55,220 nucleotides of DNA from Vicinamibacteraceae bacterium (GTDB taxonomy: Bacteria; Acidobacteriota; Vicinamibacteria; Marinacidobacterales; Marinacidobacteraceae): positions 34,246-89,465 of the forward strand of contig JAAXGQ010000021.1 in assembly GCA_012271265.1 (NCBI GenBank), read 5' to 3'. The first letter of the stretch is position 1. Every line of letters starts with the position of its first letter. The notes below the pieces were generated by a model that worked only from the letters and a program-made list of their open reading frames with translations, was not told where the DNA came from and made no database searches. Of the stretch, positions 26,513 through 34,530 are shown in pieces. Made by a program: the position numbers and the translations under genes.

Positions 26513-26800
26513 TCCGGCTCCGACGGTGGGGCGCAGGCCGGCGAGGACGCCGGCGCTCCATGGGGCCGGCGCTCCATAGGTCAGGGCGCGCCAGTTCTGG
26601 AGCGCCGGTGTCCCTGGAGCGCCGGTGTCCTCACCGGCCACGGTCCATCGGCACGGCGGCGCGGTCGGCCGGAGACTGGTTCAGGAGCCGACGGTGGGGC
26701 GCAGGCCGGCGAGGACGCCGGCGCTCCATGGGGCCGGCGCTCCATAGGTCAGGTCGCTCCGTGGGGCCGGCGCTCCATGGGGTGGCACACCCCCACGCGA
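26513..26800. repeat. Dispersed hairpin repeat array B (mostly reverse orientation)
   Basis: Two copies of the hairpin core in reverse orientation (GCCGGCGAGGACGCCGGC), each followed by CTCCATGGGGCCGGCGCTCCATAGGTCAGG. Between them are one T/A-variant forward core (GCCGGTGTCCTCACCGGC) and a partial core. The linker around 26660-26710, read on the minus strand, aligns with the linkers of arrays A and E, so this is the same element inverted. The 26414-26512 stretch and the 26801-26861 stretch hold nothing recognisable. Confidence 0.85.
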
Positions 26801-26861
26801 GCACTGGGCCTCGCCACTCTCGGTGCTCACGCCACCTCATCCACAGGGCTGCCGAGCTGAG

Positions 26862-27260
26862 CTACGCCTCGGGCGCCCTTCCGGTTTCGGAGGTGGAGGC
26901 GCGGCGGATGGCCCAGAGGGTGAGCGCGGCGAGAGTCCCGTCGCTCGCAGAAAACAGCAGGAAGCTCGCCGGCGAGTCGCGAAGGACCTGATCGACGAGG
27001 AACAGCACCGCCCCGCCCCCCTTGAGGGCGACGCCCATGATCCAGAGGTACCAGAGGTGCTCCTGAGGGCGCCGCGCGATGGCGAAGTAGCCGGCGCCGA
27101 TTGCCAGCAGGAAGAGGCCGTTCAGGTTGGCCTGGATCGGATAACGGGGCGCTTCGAGGCCGAACAGCGTCAGCACTTCTCCCATCGCGAAGAGCAGGGC
27201 GCCCCCCACCAGCGCGTCATAGAACCCGCTGATCACGGTCACGAAGCGAAGCAGCTTCAT
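26862..27260 (-). CDS. Small four-helix integral membrane protein of unknown function
   Basis: A 132-residue protein with four predicted membrane segments (FVTVISGFYDALVGGALLF; NGLFLLAIGAGYFAIA; YLWIMGVALKGGGAVLFLV; SDGTLAALTLWAI). No family assignment can be made confidently; it resembles small DoxX-like or uncharacterised membrane proteins. ATG 27260 begins a natural membrane protein (MKLLRF), while the longer open frame upstream is arginine-rich and unlike a protein. It follows the ETF-QO gene by 40 bp on the same strand, so co-transcription and a membrane redox context are possible. A repeat array lies directly downstream. Confidence 0.65.
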   Translation of the reverse strand: MKLLRFVTVISGFYDALVGGALLFAMGEVLTLFGLEAPRYPIQANLNGLFLLAIGAGYFAIARRPQEHLWYLWIMGVALKGGGAVLFLVDQVLRDSPASFLLFSASDGTLAALTLWAIRRASTSETGRAPEA

Positions 27261-27300
27261 GACCGGCTCGCGTTCCGCCGACCCGACATCGCGCCCCCCA

Positions 27301-28914
27301 TCACATCTGGCGCCAGCGCGGGCCAACACCGCCCTCCCTTGGCGTCCAGCGGGGGCCGAACACATCCGCGGCGCGGCAGTCGATGCAGTTCGAGTGGTTC
27401 ATCACCATCTCTCCCTCCCGTTCCTCGTACACGCCAGCCGGGCAGATGCGTTGGTAGAGGCGCGCCGCCCCGGTGGGAACCGTTTTCGGCGGCAGAAGAT
27501 GCGGGGGGATGTCGTCCCGGCTGTTGTTCCCCGAGCGGAAGACGCCGTCCAGCTTGCCGAAGCGGAGGGGCGCGTCGTCCGTCGGGCCGGGAGGGCGCCG
27601 TGTTCGGTCGGCGTCGTCCCCGGTCGCGAGGGTGCCCCGGGGCAGCAGGCCGCCGGTCACTGTGGCCAGACCGGAGATCAGGACGCCCCGCAGGAATCCG
27701 CGCGCGAAGGCAGGACGCATGTTCCGGGTGCGGTGCAGGTCGGCCAGCATCGGGCTGTCACGGAGCGCGGCGTCATACCGGGACAGCGGGGTCGCCGCGA
27801 CGAGGTGCGCCACAGCGGCATCCGCCGCCAGAATGCCGGACTGCATGGCGTAGTGGATGCCCTTCAGCGAGGGCACGTCCACGAACCCGGCGGCGTCCCC
27901 CACGATGAGGAGCCCCTCCCCCGAAAGCCGCTCCGGAAGCGCTCCCGGCCCGCCCTCGGGGATGATCCGCGCGCCCCATTCGAGGCAGGTCCCACCTTCG
28001 AGGTGCGGGGCGATGAGCGGGTGCCGCTTGAGCTCCTGGAGGCCCCGGTGGACGTCCAGCGCCTCGGTGGGGGCATCGAGCCCGACCACCAGTCCGAGGG
28101 CGGACAGCCCCTCGCCCATCGGGTAGAAGAAGCCGCCCCCGAAGGCGCTGCGAGGCAGAGGGAACCCCATCGTGTGGAGGACGTGGGGTGCGGGACGCTC
28201 CGAGCGCCAGAGCTCCTTGACCCCGAGCGCGAAGACCTGCGGCGAGGAAGAGCGGATGCCGAGCCGATGGCAGGCGGCCTGGCTGAGCGGCCCCCGCGCC
28301 CCCTCGGCGAGGATCACCACCTCCGCGGCGACGTCCGCCGCCGGCTCGAATCCCGGCCCTGGCGTCCCGTCACGACGCCGCCCGGCGGGAACGGTCTCCA
28401 CGCCGACGGCGCGCCCCCCCTCATAGAGGAGCGACCCGACGGCAAAGCCGGGGAAGACCTCGACCCCCAGCTTCTCCGCTTCCGAGGCGAGCCAACGCAC
28501 CATCTCCGAGAGCGAGGCAGTGAAAAAGCCGTGGTTCCGCATGGTCGGCGGCGTGGGAAGGCGGAGCTCGCGCCGCCGCGTGAGGAAGTGGACGCTCTCG
28601 CGCACCACCGGTTCGCGAAAGGGGAAGTCGGCCGGGTCGCGGCCGGGAAACAGCTCCTGGAACCCGACCGGGTTCACAACGGCGCCGGAAAGCGAGTGCC
28701 CCCCGGGTTCGGCAGCCTTCTCGAAGACGGCGACGGCGAGGTCCTTCCCGGCCGCCATCGCCGTCTGCCGGAGGCGGATGGCGGCAGACAGCCCGGCCGG
28801 GCCTCCGCCCACGACGACGACATCGAAGGGGAGGGCGTCCGGGCCCGGCCGCCGTTCCCGAATGAGTCGTTCGACCGGAAGTGGCGGCCGGTGGTCGCTG
28901 AGACGAATCTGCAC
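27301..28914 (-). CDS. Electron transfer flavoprotein-ubiquinone oxidoreductase
   Basis: ETF-QO, 537 residues, passes electrons from ETF to the membrane quinone pool. The FAD dinucleotide-binding motif VVVVGGGPAGLSAAIRLRQ, EPGGHSLSGAVVNP, LSEMVRWLASEAEKLGVEV, VILAEGARGPLS and LIVGDAAGFVDVPSLKGIHYAM are all present, and the C-terminal Fe-S domain begins YQRICPAGVYE. That domain normally binds a [4Fe-4S] cluster with four Cys. Here CPAGVYE and NCIDC supply three, and the fourth position is Ala (residue about 516, CIDCRAAD). GTG 28914 has CGGAGG about eight bases upstream and lies four bases after the dehydratase stop, so the two genes are one operon. Confidence 0.9.
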   Translation of the reverse strand: MQIRLSDHRPPLPVERLIRERRPGPDALPFDVVVVGGGPAGLSAAIRLRQTAMAAGKDLAVAVFEKAAEPGGHSLSGAVVNPVGFQELFPGRDPADFPFREPVVRESVHFLTRRRELRLPTPPTMRNHGFFTASLSEMVRWLASEAEKLGVEVFPGFAVGSLLYEGGRAVGVETVPAGRRRDGTPGPGFEPAADVAAEVVILAEGARGPLSQAACHRLGIRSSSPQVFALGVKELWRSERPAPHVLHTMGFPLPRSAFGGGFFYPMGEGLSALGLVVGLDAPTEALDVHRGLQELKRHPLIAPHLEGGTCLEWGARIIPEGGPGALPERLSGEGLLIVGDAAGFVDVPSLKGIHYAMQSGILAADAAVAHLVAATPLSRYDAALRDSPMLADLHRTRNMRPAFARGFLRGVLISGLATVTGGLLPRGTLATGDDADRTRRPPGPTDDAPLRFGKLDGVFRSGNNSRDDIPPHLLPPKTVPTGAARLYQRICPAGVYEEREGEMVMNHSNCIDCRAADVFGPRWTPREGGVGPRWRQM

Positions 28915-28918
28915 CGGG

Positions 28919-30931
28919 TCAGCCTCCGAAATGTTCCGGGCTCCACGCGAGTCCCAGTTCGGAGGGAGGGCCGATGTAGCCGAGGAGCGCCGACGACGCC
29001 ACGACCGAGGGGCTCGCGAGAAACCCCTCGCCTCCCCGCCCCATGCGGTTTTCCCAATTCCGGTTGAACGAGGTGATGGCGCGCATTCCGGGCCCGAGGG
29101 CATCCTCCCCCTGGCCGAAGCAGGGCCCGCACCAGGAATCGCGGATCTGTCCCCCGACAGATCGCAGCACGTCGCCGATCGTCTCCCCCCCGAGCCGTGG
29201 TTCGGGGCGCTCGATCTGCTCCTTCACCGTCCGCGAGCCGGGAAAGATGACGAACGGTTCGCGTGTCTCGTCACGCCCGATTTCCCGGGCCGCCCGGATC
29301 ACCAGGGCCGCCGCGAGCAGATCGTCATGGCTGCCGTTGGTGCACGAACCGATGTATGCCCGGTCGAAGGGCAGCCGGGCGGCCGCCACCTCCTCCGCGG
29401 GGTGGGCGTTTCCGGGGGCGGAAGGGAGCGCCACCAGGGGCACGACGGCGCCGAGGTCGAGCACCTGCTCCGCGGCGAACCGGGCCGAGGCGCCGGCGTG
29501 GACGGCGGGGTAGGGGAGGTCCTTCATCCCCCGCCGCCGGTAGAACTCCGCCGTCCGCCCGTCGAACGGAAACAGCCCGTTCCATGCTTCCGCCTCGGCC
29601 ATCATGTTCGCGATCGTGTTCCGCCACGAGATCGGGAGAGAAGCGTCGGGGTCGGCGAATTCGATCGAGTCTCCGGCGGCGGCTCCGTCCCATCCGGCGA
29701 TCAGCCGGAGAACGACATCCTTGCCCGACGACCACGGCGCCGGCGTCCCGGTGAAGATCACCCGGCGCGCCGGCGGTGGGGTGACGAACACACTGCCGGT
29801 GGCCCAGCCGAAACCGAGCGCCGTGGAGCCGACCCCGATGCCGACCGCGCCGTAGGCGCCGTAGGCCCGGCTGTGGGAGTCGGCCCCGGCGATGAACGCA
29901 CCCGGCATGACGAGCCCCTGCTCGGGAAAGTAGAAGTGGAAGATGCCGTCCCCGGGGGTGGCGAACCAGGGATGTCCGATGCCCTCCTCGGCGGCGAAAC
30001 GGGCGCTGATCGCCGTCTGTCGCTCGTCTGCCTTGCGTCCGGTGAACACGAAGTGGTCGTTTGCGATCGCGGCCTGGCGGGGATGGATGGCGCCCGCGGT
30101 GATCTCCCGGAACGTATGGATCGCCAGTGGCGCGGTGCCGTCCGAGGCGGGGAGCAGGTCGGCGTACACCTCGATCGTGCGGCCTGGAGCCACCGCCTCT
30201 CCGCGCTTCACCCGGTGGGCGTGGAGGATCTGCTCGGTGGCGGTCAGCCGTCGCGCCTCCCGGGGTTCGGGCCAGCGGATTATTGGAGCGCTTCCGATGG
30301 AATCACCAAAGCGCCGCCGTCCCACGGCGAAGAGTCCGCCCGCGCGACGCTGTTCCTCCTCGCGGCGGGTCAGCGGCTGCGGTCGGTAGGTGCGTCCGAG
30401 CGATTCGTTCACCAGCTCGCGGCTCACCGGGTCGAACGAGAACCGGTGTCCGTCCAGCGCGTCCCGCGCGGCGTCGGGACATTCCAGGACGTGAAGCCCG
30501 AGATTCAGTGCGTTGCGGCGGAAGATGTCTCCGACGCCGGCCCCGAGGACGAGCACCAGGGTGACGCCGGCGTCGGCGGCGACTCCGAGCAGGCCCGCCG
30601 GGCTCATCTCGCGGGAGGACCCGATGCCGAAGCGGCCGCCGGCGACGACGAAGTTCTTCCCCGAGGCGACCTGCTCCCGGAAATCCGGCATGAGGTACCG
30701 GAACGCGCCTTCCTTCCACCGCCGGTCCAGCGCGTCGAGGCTCTCCGACACGCACCACGCCGACGGGGTGATCTGGTCGGTGTCGATCGCGTCCCGCTTC
30801 TTCCCCGGTCGCGCGCGATCCCAGAAAATCAGCGCCTCGCCGTGCACCGTGGCCGTGGGAAGCCCCGGCCCGCCGCCTGTTGCCGCCGGCAGGGGCACTC
30901 CGGCCTTCCGGCGGGCCGCCTGGATCCGCAC
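28919..30931 (-). CDS. Fused LeuD-LeuC/aconitase-type hydro-lyase, swivel domain first
   Basis: A 670-residue aconitase-superfamily protein in permuted order. Residues 1-190 are the LeuD-like swivel domain (AIDTDQITPSAW; VVAGGRFGIGSSREMSP; NALNLGLHVLECPDA). After a linker come LeuC-like catalytic domains (TATEQILHAHRV, HPRQAAIANDHFVFTGRKA, FIAGADSHSRAYGAYGAVGIG). The [4Fe-4S] ligands are in YIGSCTNGSHDDL (Cys about 530) and SWCGPCFGQGED (Cys about 601 and 604). It isomerises or dehydrates a tricarboxylic or malate-type substrate; isopropylmalate, homoaconitate, methylcitrate and citrate cannot be told apart. GTG 30931 is the likely start; a downstream GTG before HGEALIFWD is possible. Confidence 0.85.
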   Translation of the reverse strand: MRIQAARRKAGVPLPAATGGGPGLPTATVHGEALIFWDRARPGKKRDAIDTDQITPSAWCVSESLDALDRRWKEGAFRYLMPDFREQVASGKNFVVAGGRFGIGSSREMSPAGLLGVAADAGVTLVLVLGAGVGDIFRRNALNLGLHVLECPDAARDALDGHRFSFDPVSRELVNESLGRTYRPQPLTRREEEQRRAGGLFAVGRRRFGDSIGSAPIIRWPEPREARRLTATEQILHAHRVKRGEAVAPGRTIEVYADLLPASDGTAPLAIHTFREITAGAIHPRQAAIANDHFVFTGRKADERQTAISARFAAEEGIGHPWFATPGDGIFHFYFPEQGLVMPGAFIAGADSHSRAYGAYGAVGIGVGSTALGFGWATGSVFVTPPPARRVIFTGTPAPWSSGKDVVLRLIAGWDGAAAGDSIEFADPDASLPISWRNTIANMMAEAEAWNGLFPFDGRTAEFYRRRGMKDLPYPAVHAGASARFAAEQVLDLGAVVPLVALPSAPGNAHPAEEVAAARLPFDRAYIGSCTNGSHDDLLAAALVIRAAREIGRDETREPFVIFPGSRTVKEQIERPEPRLGGETIGDVLRSVGGQIRDSWCGPCFGQGEDALGPGMRAITSFNRNWENRMGRGGEGFLASPSVVASSALLGYIGPPSELGLAWSPEHFGG

Positions 30932-30937
30932 GGGCGG

Positions 30938-30943
30938 AGTATA
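30938..30943 (-). promoter_or_regulatory. Possible -10 box for the fused dehydratase gene
   Basis: TATACT on the minus strand ends seven bases before GTG 30931. Transcription would begin at or next to the start codon, giving a nearly leaderless message. No good -35 element is visible, so this rests on the -10 match and spacing only. Confidence 0.3.
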
Positions 30944-30959
30944 GAAACGGGGGCGCCGG

Positions 30960-30988
30960 TTGGGGCCCTTGCGCTCCGTCACTAGAAT
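30960..30988 (+). promoter_or_regulatory. Possible divergent promoter for the DUF4105 gene
   Basis: TTGGGG (30960-30965) and TAGAAT (30983-30988) are separated by 17 bp, with TTG 30999 about ten bases downstream. The -35 half is weak (3 of 6 to consensus) and the -10 half is good (5 of 6). If real, the TTG at 30960 is promoter, not a start codon. Confidence 0.3.
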
Positions 30989-30998
30989 CGCCGCCGTC

Positions 30999-32168
30999 TT
31001 GGGCCGCAGTCTCCTCTCGGTGCTGGCCGCCCTCCTGATCGCTGCGCCCGCGGCGGGGGAGACCGCCGCCACCCCGCCGCAAACGGCCCCGGCGGCCGCT
31101 CCGCCGCAGGTTTACGTGCTGACCATGGGGCCGGACACCTCCGTGCTGTTCCGGCATTGGGGACACGCGGCGCTCTGCGTGGACGCCCGCTGCTTCAACT
31201 ATGGAGTGACCGATTTCTCCCGTCCGGTGGGTCTCGGGATCGAGGTGCTGCGCGGCGAGGCGGTGTTCTGGGTCGGCGTGACCCGTTACGAAGACACGCT
31301 GGCCGACTACCTCGGCGCCGACCGGAGCGTCTTTCGGCAGGATCTCGATCTGGGTCCGGAGGGGCGGAAGCGACTCCTCGACCGCCTTGCCGCCGACCTG
31401 GTTCCGGGGCGGAGCGAGTACGTCTACGACCACTTCTCGGACAACTGCACCACCCGAATCCGCGACTACCTGAACGAGGCTTCGGGCGGAGCCCTGGAGC
31501 GGGTGACCACGGCGCCGAACGTTCCGGGAGGCCTGGAAGGATCCGGGACCTGGCGGACCCATGTCCGCCGCGGTCTCGCGGTCCGGCCGTCGCTGCTGTG
31601 GTTGACCGACATGGGGCTGGGTCCGGCCGTGGACCGGGAGGTGACGCCCTATGAGGCGATGTTTCTCCCGGAGGTCCTGCGCCACGGTCTGGAGGAAGCC
31701 CTGGGCGCGCCGCCGGTCCGCCTGCACCTCGGGCGCGACGGCGACGTGCTCCCGCGAGATCCGGGAAGCCGTGCCTATGCGCCGGCCGCCGCCGGGTTGG
31801 CCGCCCTCCTGGTCGCCCTCATTCTCTTGCCGGGGCCGCCACGGCTTGCGGCGGGCGCTGTGGCCGTCGGGGCGGGCATTCTGACGGTGGTGGGCCTGAC
31901 GGCCCTCGTGACCGGGTTAATGAGTCCGCTCCCCATCTTCCGGGGCAGTCTCGCGGTCCTCGCCGTGCTGCCGTCGGATTTTCTTCTCGCCACGCGGCAC
32001 GCCCGCTGGTACGGGGCCCTGCGGCTGATGGGCGGAGGCCTGGTAGGGGCGGCGTTGCTGTTCGGCTGGACAAGCCAGCCGCTCGGCTGGACTCTGGGCG
32101 CGGCCATGGCCGTCGTCCTCGCGATCGTCCTCCGGGGGATCCGGAAGCCCCACGGAAAGGGGCGATGA
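30999..32168 (+). CDS. DUF4105 (Lnb-like) periplasmic domain protein with C-terminal membrane helices
   Basis: A 389-residue protein. The signal sequence (RSLLSVLAALLIAAPAAG) precedes a DUF4105 domain. Its signature residues are present: FRHWGHAALCV, CFNYGVTDF, and SEYVYDHFSDNCTTRIRDYLN with the conserved Asn-Cys-Thr-Thr. The C-terminal third holds about five hydrophobic segments (AAAGLAALLVALILLPG; LTVVGLTALVTGLM; LVGAALLFGW; AAMAVVLAIVL). DUF4105 proteins are papain-like cysteine peptidase or acyltransferase relatives; lipoprotein N-acyltransferase Lnb belongs here, so an envelope acyl-transfer role is possible but unproven. TTG 30999 is chosen for the signal peptide. The stop overlaps the next ATG as ATGA. 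Confidence 0.75.
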   Translation: MGRSLLSVLAALLIAAPAAGETAATPPQTAPAAAPPQVYVLTMGPDTSVLFRHWGHAALCVDARCFNYGVTDFSRPVGLGIEVLRGEAVFWVGVTRYEDTLADYLGADRSVFRQDLDLGPEGRKRLLDRLAADLVPGRSEYVYDHFSDNCTTRIRDYLNEASGGALERVTTAPNVPGGLEGSGTWRTHVRRGLAVRPSLLWLTDMGLGPAVDREVTPYEAMFLPEVLRHGLEEALGAPPVRLHLGRDGDVLPRDPGSRAYAPAAAGLAALLVALILLPGPPRLAAGAVAVGAGILTVVGLTALVTGLMSPLPIFRGSLAVLAVLPSDFLLATRHARWYGALRLMGGGLVGAALLFGWTSQPLGWTLGAAMAVVLAIVLRGIRKPHGKGR

Positions 32169-33520
32169 ACGAGGCCGGCGTCGCCGCCGCGCGACAGGCT
32201 GTACGTCGGGTTCTGGGCCGATGCGCCTCCCCGCCGGCCTTCGTCCGAGGCTTCGATCGAATGGTTCGGCTGGCGGCGGCAGGGCCCGCGTATGTCCGCG
32301 AGAGCGACATCGCCCCGGTGGAGTCCGTGCCCCGCTTCTTCCGGGAGGGGGAGCCGGCGTCTCTCGCCGAGCGCTCGCGGACCGTGGCGGTGACCCTGAA
32401 CGGCGGTCTCGGGACCACGATGGGGATGCGCGGCCCCAAGGCGCTCCTTCCCGCTCTCGACGGGAAGACGTTCCTCGATCTTGCCCTGAGTCAGGCGGAG
32501 GCCGCCGGGGTGCGCCCGCTGCTGATGAACAGCTTTGCGACGGACGGCGCGGTGCGCGAGGCCCTCGGCGACCGCGAGGTGGACTGCTTCCTCCAGCACC
32601 AGGCGCCCAAGCTGCGACGCTCGGATCTCCAACCGGTCCGGTTCGCCGCCGCACCCGCAAAGGCGTGGTGCCCTCCGGGTCACGGCGACCTGTACACCGC
32701 GCTCGGCGCCAGCGGCGCCCTGGAACGCCTCCTTGCCGAGGGCTTCGAGACGTTGTTCGTTTCCAACGTGGACAATGCCGGCGGTTCTCCCGACCCCGTA
32801 TTGCTGCGCCGTTTTCTGGATTCCGGAGCCCCGTTTCTCATGGAAGTCGTGCGCCGCAGCGCGCGGGACTGGAAGGGGGGCCATCTGGCGCGCCGGCGGT
32901 CCGACGCGCGCATGATTCTTCGGGAAACGGCCCAGTGCGCCCCCGAGGACCGGGAGTCCTTCCAGGACTTTGGCCGCTACTGCTACTTCAACGCGAACAA
33001 CCTCTGGATTTCGCTCCCGGCGCTGGCGCGGGCGCTCGAGCGGGCCGGCGGTTTCCTCCCGCTGCCGGCGCTGGTCAATCGGAAGACCGTGGATCCCGAA
33101 GACCCCGGCTCCCTGCCGGTCTACCACCTCGAGCAGGCGGCGGGGACGGCGGTGGAACTGTTCGAAGGGGCGGTTGCCGTCGAGGTGCCTCGCAGCCGCT
33201 TCGCCCCGGTCAAGACCACCTCCGATCTGCTACTCCTCCGCTCCGACGCCTATCGGACCGACTCCCTGGGCGGCATCGCAGCCGTCGCCGATCCGTTACC
33301 CGCTGTGGAACTCGGCGCCTGTTACCACTTCGTGCACGATCTCGAAGCGCGCTTCCCGAACGGCCCCCCCTCCCTGAAGCACTGCAGCAGCTTCCGGGTG
33401 GACGGCAACGTCACGTTCGGCCGCAACGTCACCTGCCGCGGCGCCGTCCACGTCGAAGCCGGCCCCCGCCCCGCATCCATCCCTCCCGGCGCCACCCTCA
33501 CCGGCCATCTCACGCTATGA
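32165..33520 (+). CDS. UTP-glucose-1-phosphate uridylyltransferase, eukaryotic-type (UDPGP family)
   Basis: A 451-residue nucleotidyltransferase that makes UDP-glucose from UTP and glucose-1-phosphate in the cytoplasm. It belongs to the UDPGP family of eukaryotes rather than to the GalU family usual in bacteria. Evidence: the nucleotide loop LNGGLGTTMGMRGPKALL, WCPPGHGDLYTAL, LFVSNVDNAGG, YFNANNLWISL and FAPVKTTSDLLLLRSDAY, plus a C-terminal left-handed beta-helix-like tail (VDGNVTFGRNVTCRG). The first roughly 70 residues are a helical cap. The ATG overlaps the DUF4105 stop, so the pair is translationally coupled, linking sugar nucleotide supply to an envelope protein. Repeat array C starts 130 bp downstream. 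Confidence 0.9.
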   Translation: MNEAGVAAARQAVRRVLGRCASPPAFVRGFDRMVRLAAAGPAYVRESDIAPVESVPRFFREGEPASLAERSRTVAVTLNGGLGTTMGMRGPKALLPALDGKTFLDLALSQAEAAGVRPLLMNSFATDGAVREALGDREVDCFLQHQAPKLRRSDLQPVRFAAAPAKAWCPPGHGDLYTALGASGALERLLAEGFETLFVSNVDNAGGSPDPVLLRRFLDSGAPFLMEVVRRSARDWKGGHLARRRSDARMILRETAQCAPEDRESFQDFGRYCYFNANNLWISLPALARALERAGGFLPLPALVNRKTVDPEDPGSLPVYHLEQAAGTAVELFEGAVAVEVPRSRFAPVKTTSDLLLLRSDAYRTDSLGGIAAVADPLPAVELGACYHFVHDLEARFPNGPPSLKHCSSFRVDGNVTFGRNVTCRGAVHVEAGPRPASIPPGATLTGHLTL

Positions 33521-33650
33521 CCCCGATCCGTGGAGAGCGCCCGCCAGAATGGCTCCCTTCGCAGTGTCGGGCGCCCCAGGAGCGACGGAACCTGTCGCCC
33601 GACGCCGAGATCATCCCGGACAAGGAACCGACACCCGCAGCGCCTGCTCC
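33521..33650. other. Gap between the UDPGP gene and array C
   Basis: This 130-bp stretch carries no start, hairpin or domain that I recognise. With array C it forms the roughly 600-bp gene-free stretch 33521-34120. Confidence 0.4.
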
Positions 33651-34062
33651 ATGGAGCGCCGGCGTCCTCGCCGGCCTGCGCCGCACCTTGCGTATCCGCG
33701 CAGCGCTCGCCGGTGGGCAACTCGTGCCCGCAGCGCCGGCCCCATGGAGCGCCGGCGTCCTCGCCGGCCTGGGCCGCACCGCCGGTCCCTTGGGCAGTCT
33801 CGTACCGACAGCGCGGCCGTACCGACGGTCCGGAGGCCGGGAGGCCCACCGTCGATGCCCGCCTGCGGCGGTGGCCGGTGAGGACACCGGCGCTCCAGGC
33901 CCGCGCTCGCCCGGACGAATGGAGGGCCGGCCCCGTGGAGCGCCGGCGTCCTCGCCGGCCTGGGCCGCACCTTGCGTATCCGCGCAGCGCTCGCCCGTGG
34001 GCGACTCGCGCCTGCGGCGCCGGCCCCATGGAGCGCCGGCGTCCTCGCCGGCCTGGGCCGTG
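33651..34062. repeat. Dispersed hairpin repeat array C
   Basis: Forward cores at 33658-33675, 33751-33768, 33942-33959 and 34035-34052, and one reverse T/A-form core (GCCGGTGAGGACACCGGC) at 33874-33891. Both forward pairs are spaced exactly 93 bp, and their linkers are nearly the same (CACCTTGCGTATCCGCGCAG is shared). The whole pair was therefore duplicated. No gene is supported inside, although arginine-rich frames stay open on both strands. Confidence 0.9.
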
Positions 34063-34119
34063 AGAATCACCCCGAAGCCAGCTTCGCCTCATGCCTGATT
34101 CGCGTTGGCCTGTCTTGCC

Positions 34120-34508
34120 TCGTTCCTCCTCGCTACGAATCGGTCTTCTTCCAGCGTGGCTCCCATTTGTCGGAGGTCGAACGCGGCAAGGGGGGCATCG
34201 GACAACCACGGGTCAACGCACGGGTCTTGGCCAACATCACGGTCCCACTGCCCCCAGTTAGAGGGCAGGTCGAAATCGCCGACTAGGTTGCATTCGGAGA
34301 CGACGCCGTGCGGCAGGCTTCAAGCCGCTGTCCGAAAAACTGCTCTACCGCAGCCTCCGCCCTCCGGCCATCCATCCTGAAGCGCGCCTTCGAGGGCCGC
34401 CTGGTCCCACAGGATTCCGACGACGAGCCTGCCTCATTCTTCCTTGAGCGGATTTGCACTGAGCGGAAAGGCGCGAGAAGGACAAAGGCCCAACTTAACC
34501 GGTCCTAG
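34120..34508 (+). pseudogene. hsdS: Remnant of a type I restriction specificity subunit (hsdS)
   Basis: Only the C-terminal end of a HsdS-like protein survives. The tail of the second target-recognition domain (VNARVLANITVPLPPVRGQVEIAD) is followed in the same frame by a TAG at 34284-34286. The conserved C-terminal helix/tail then follows (PSILKRAFEGRLVPQD, DEPASFFLERICTERKG). In intact HsdS these blocks are continuous and join a long coiled coil, which is mostly eroded here. No hsdM or hsdR gene is nearby. It probably marks an old restriction-modification island now reduced to this scrap beside a toxin-antitoxin pair. The left boundary is approximate. Confidence 0.65.
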
Positions 34509-34524
34509 CCATAGTGGCTACTAT
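34506..34524 (+). promoter_or_regulatory. Overlapping palindromes upstream of the antitoxin: likely operator/promoter
   Basis: TAGCCA-TAG-TGGCTA (34506-34520) and ATAGT-GGCT-ACTAT (34511-34524) are two perfect inverted repeats sharing ten bases, ending six bases before the antitoxin ATG at 34531. TACTAT within the second could serve as a -10 box. Phd/YefM antitoxins autorepress through such palindromes (established for the family), so this is the expected operator. Confidence 0.55.
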
Positions 34525-34530
34525 GTCCAC

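Noticed and set aside
33549-34063. Repeated Met-Glu-Arg-Arg-Arg-Pro peptides encoded through the arrays
   Set aside because: The peptide pattern follows directly from the DNA repeat, appears on both strands and in several frames, and has no ribosome-binding site.
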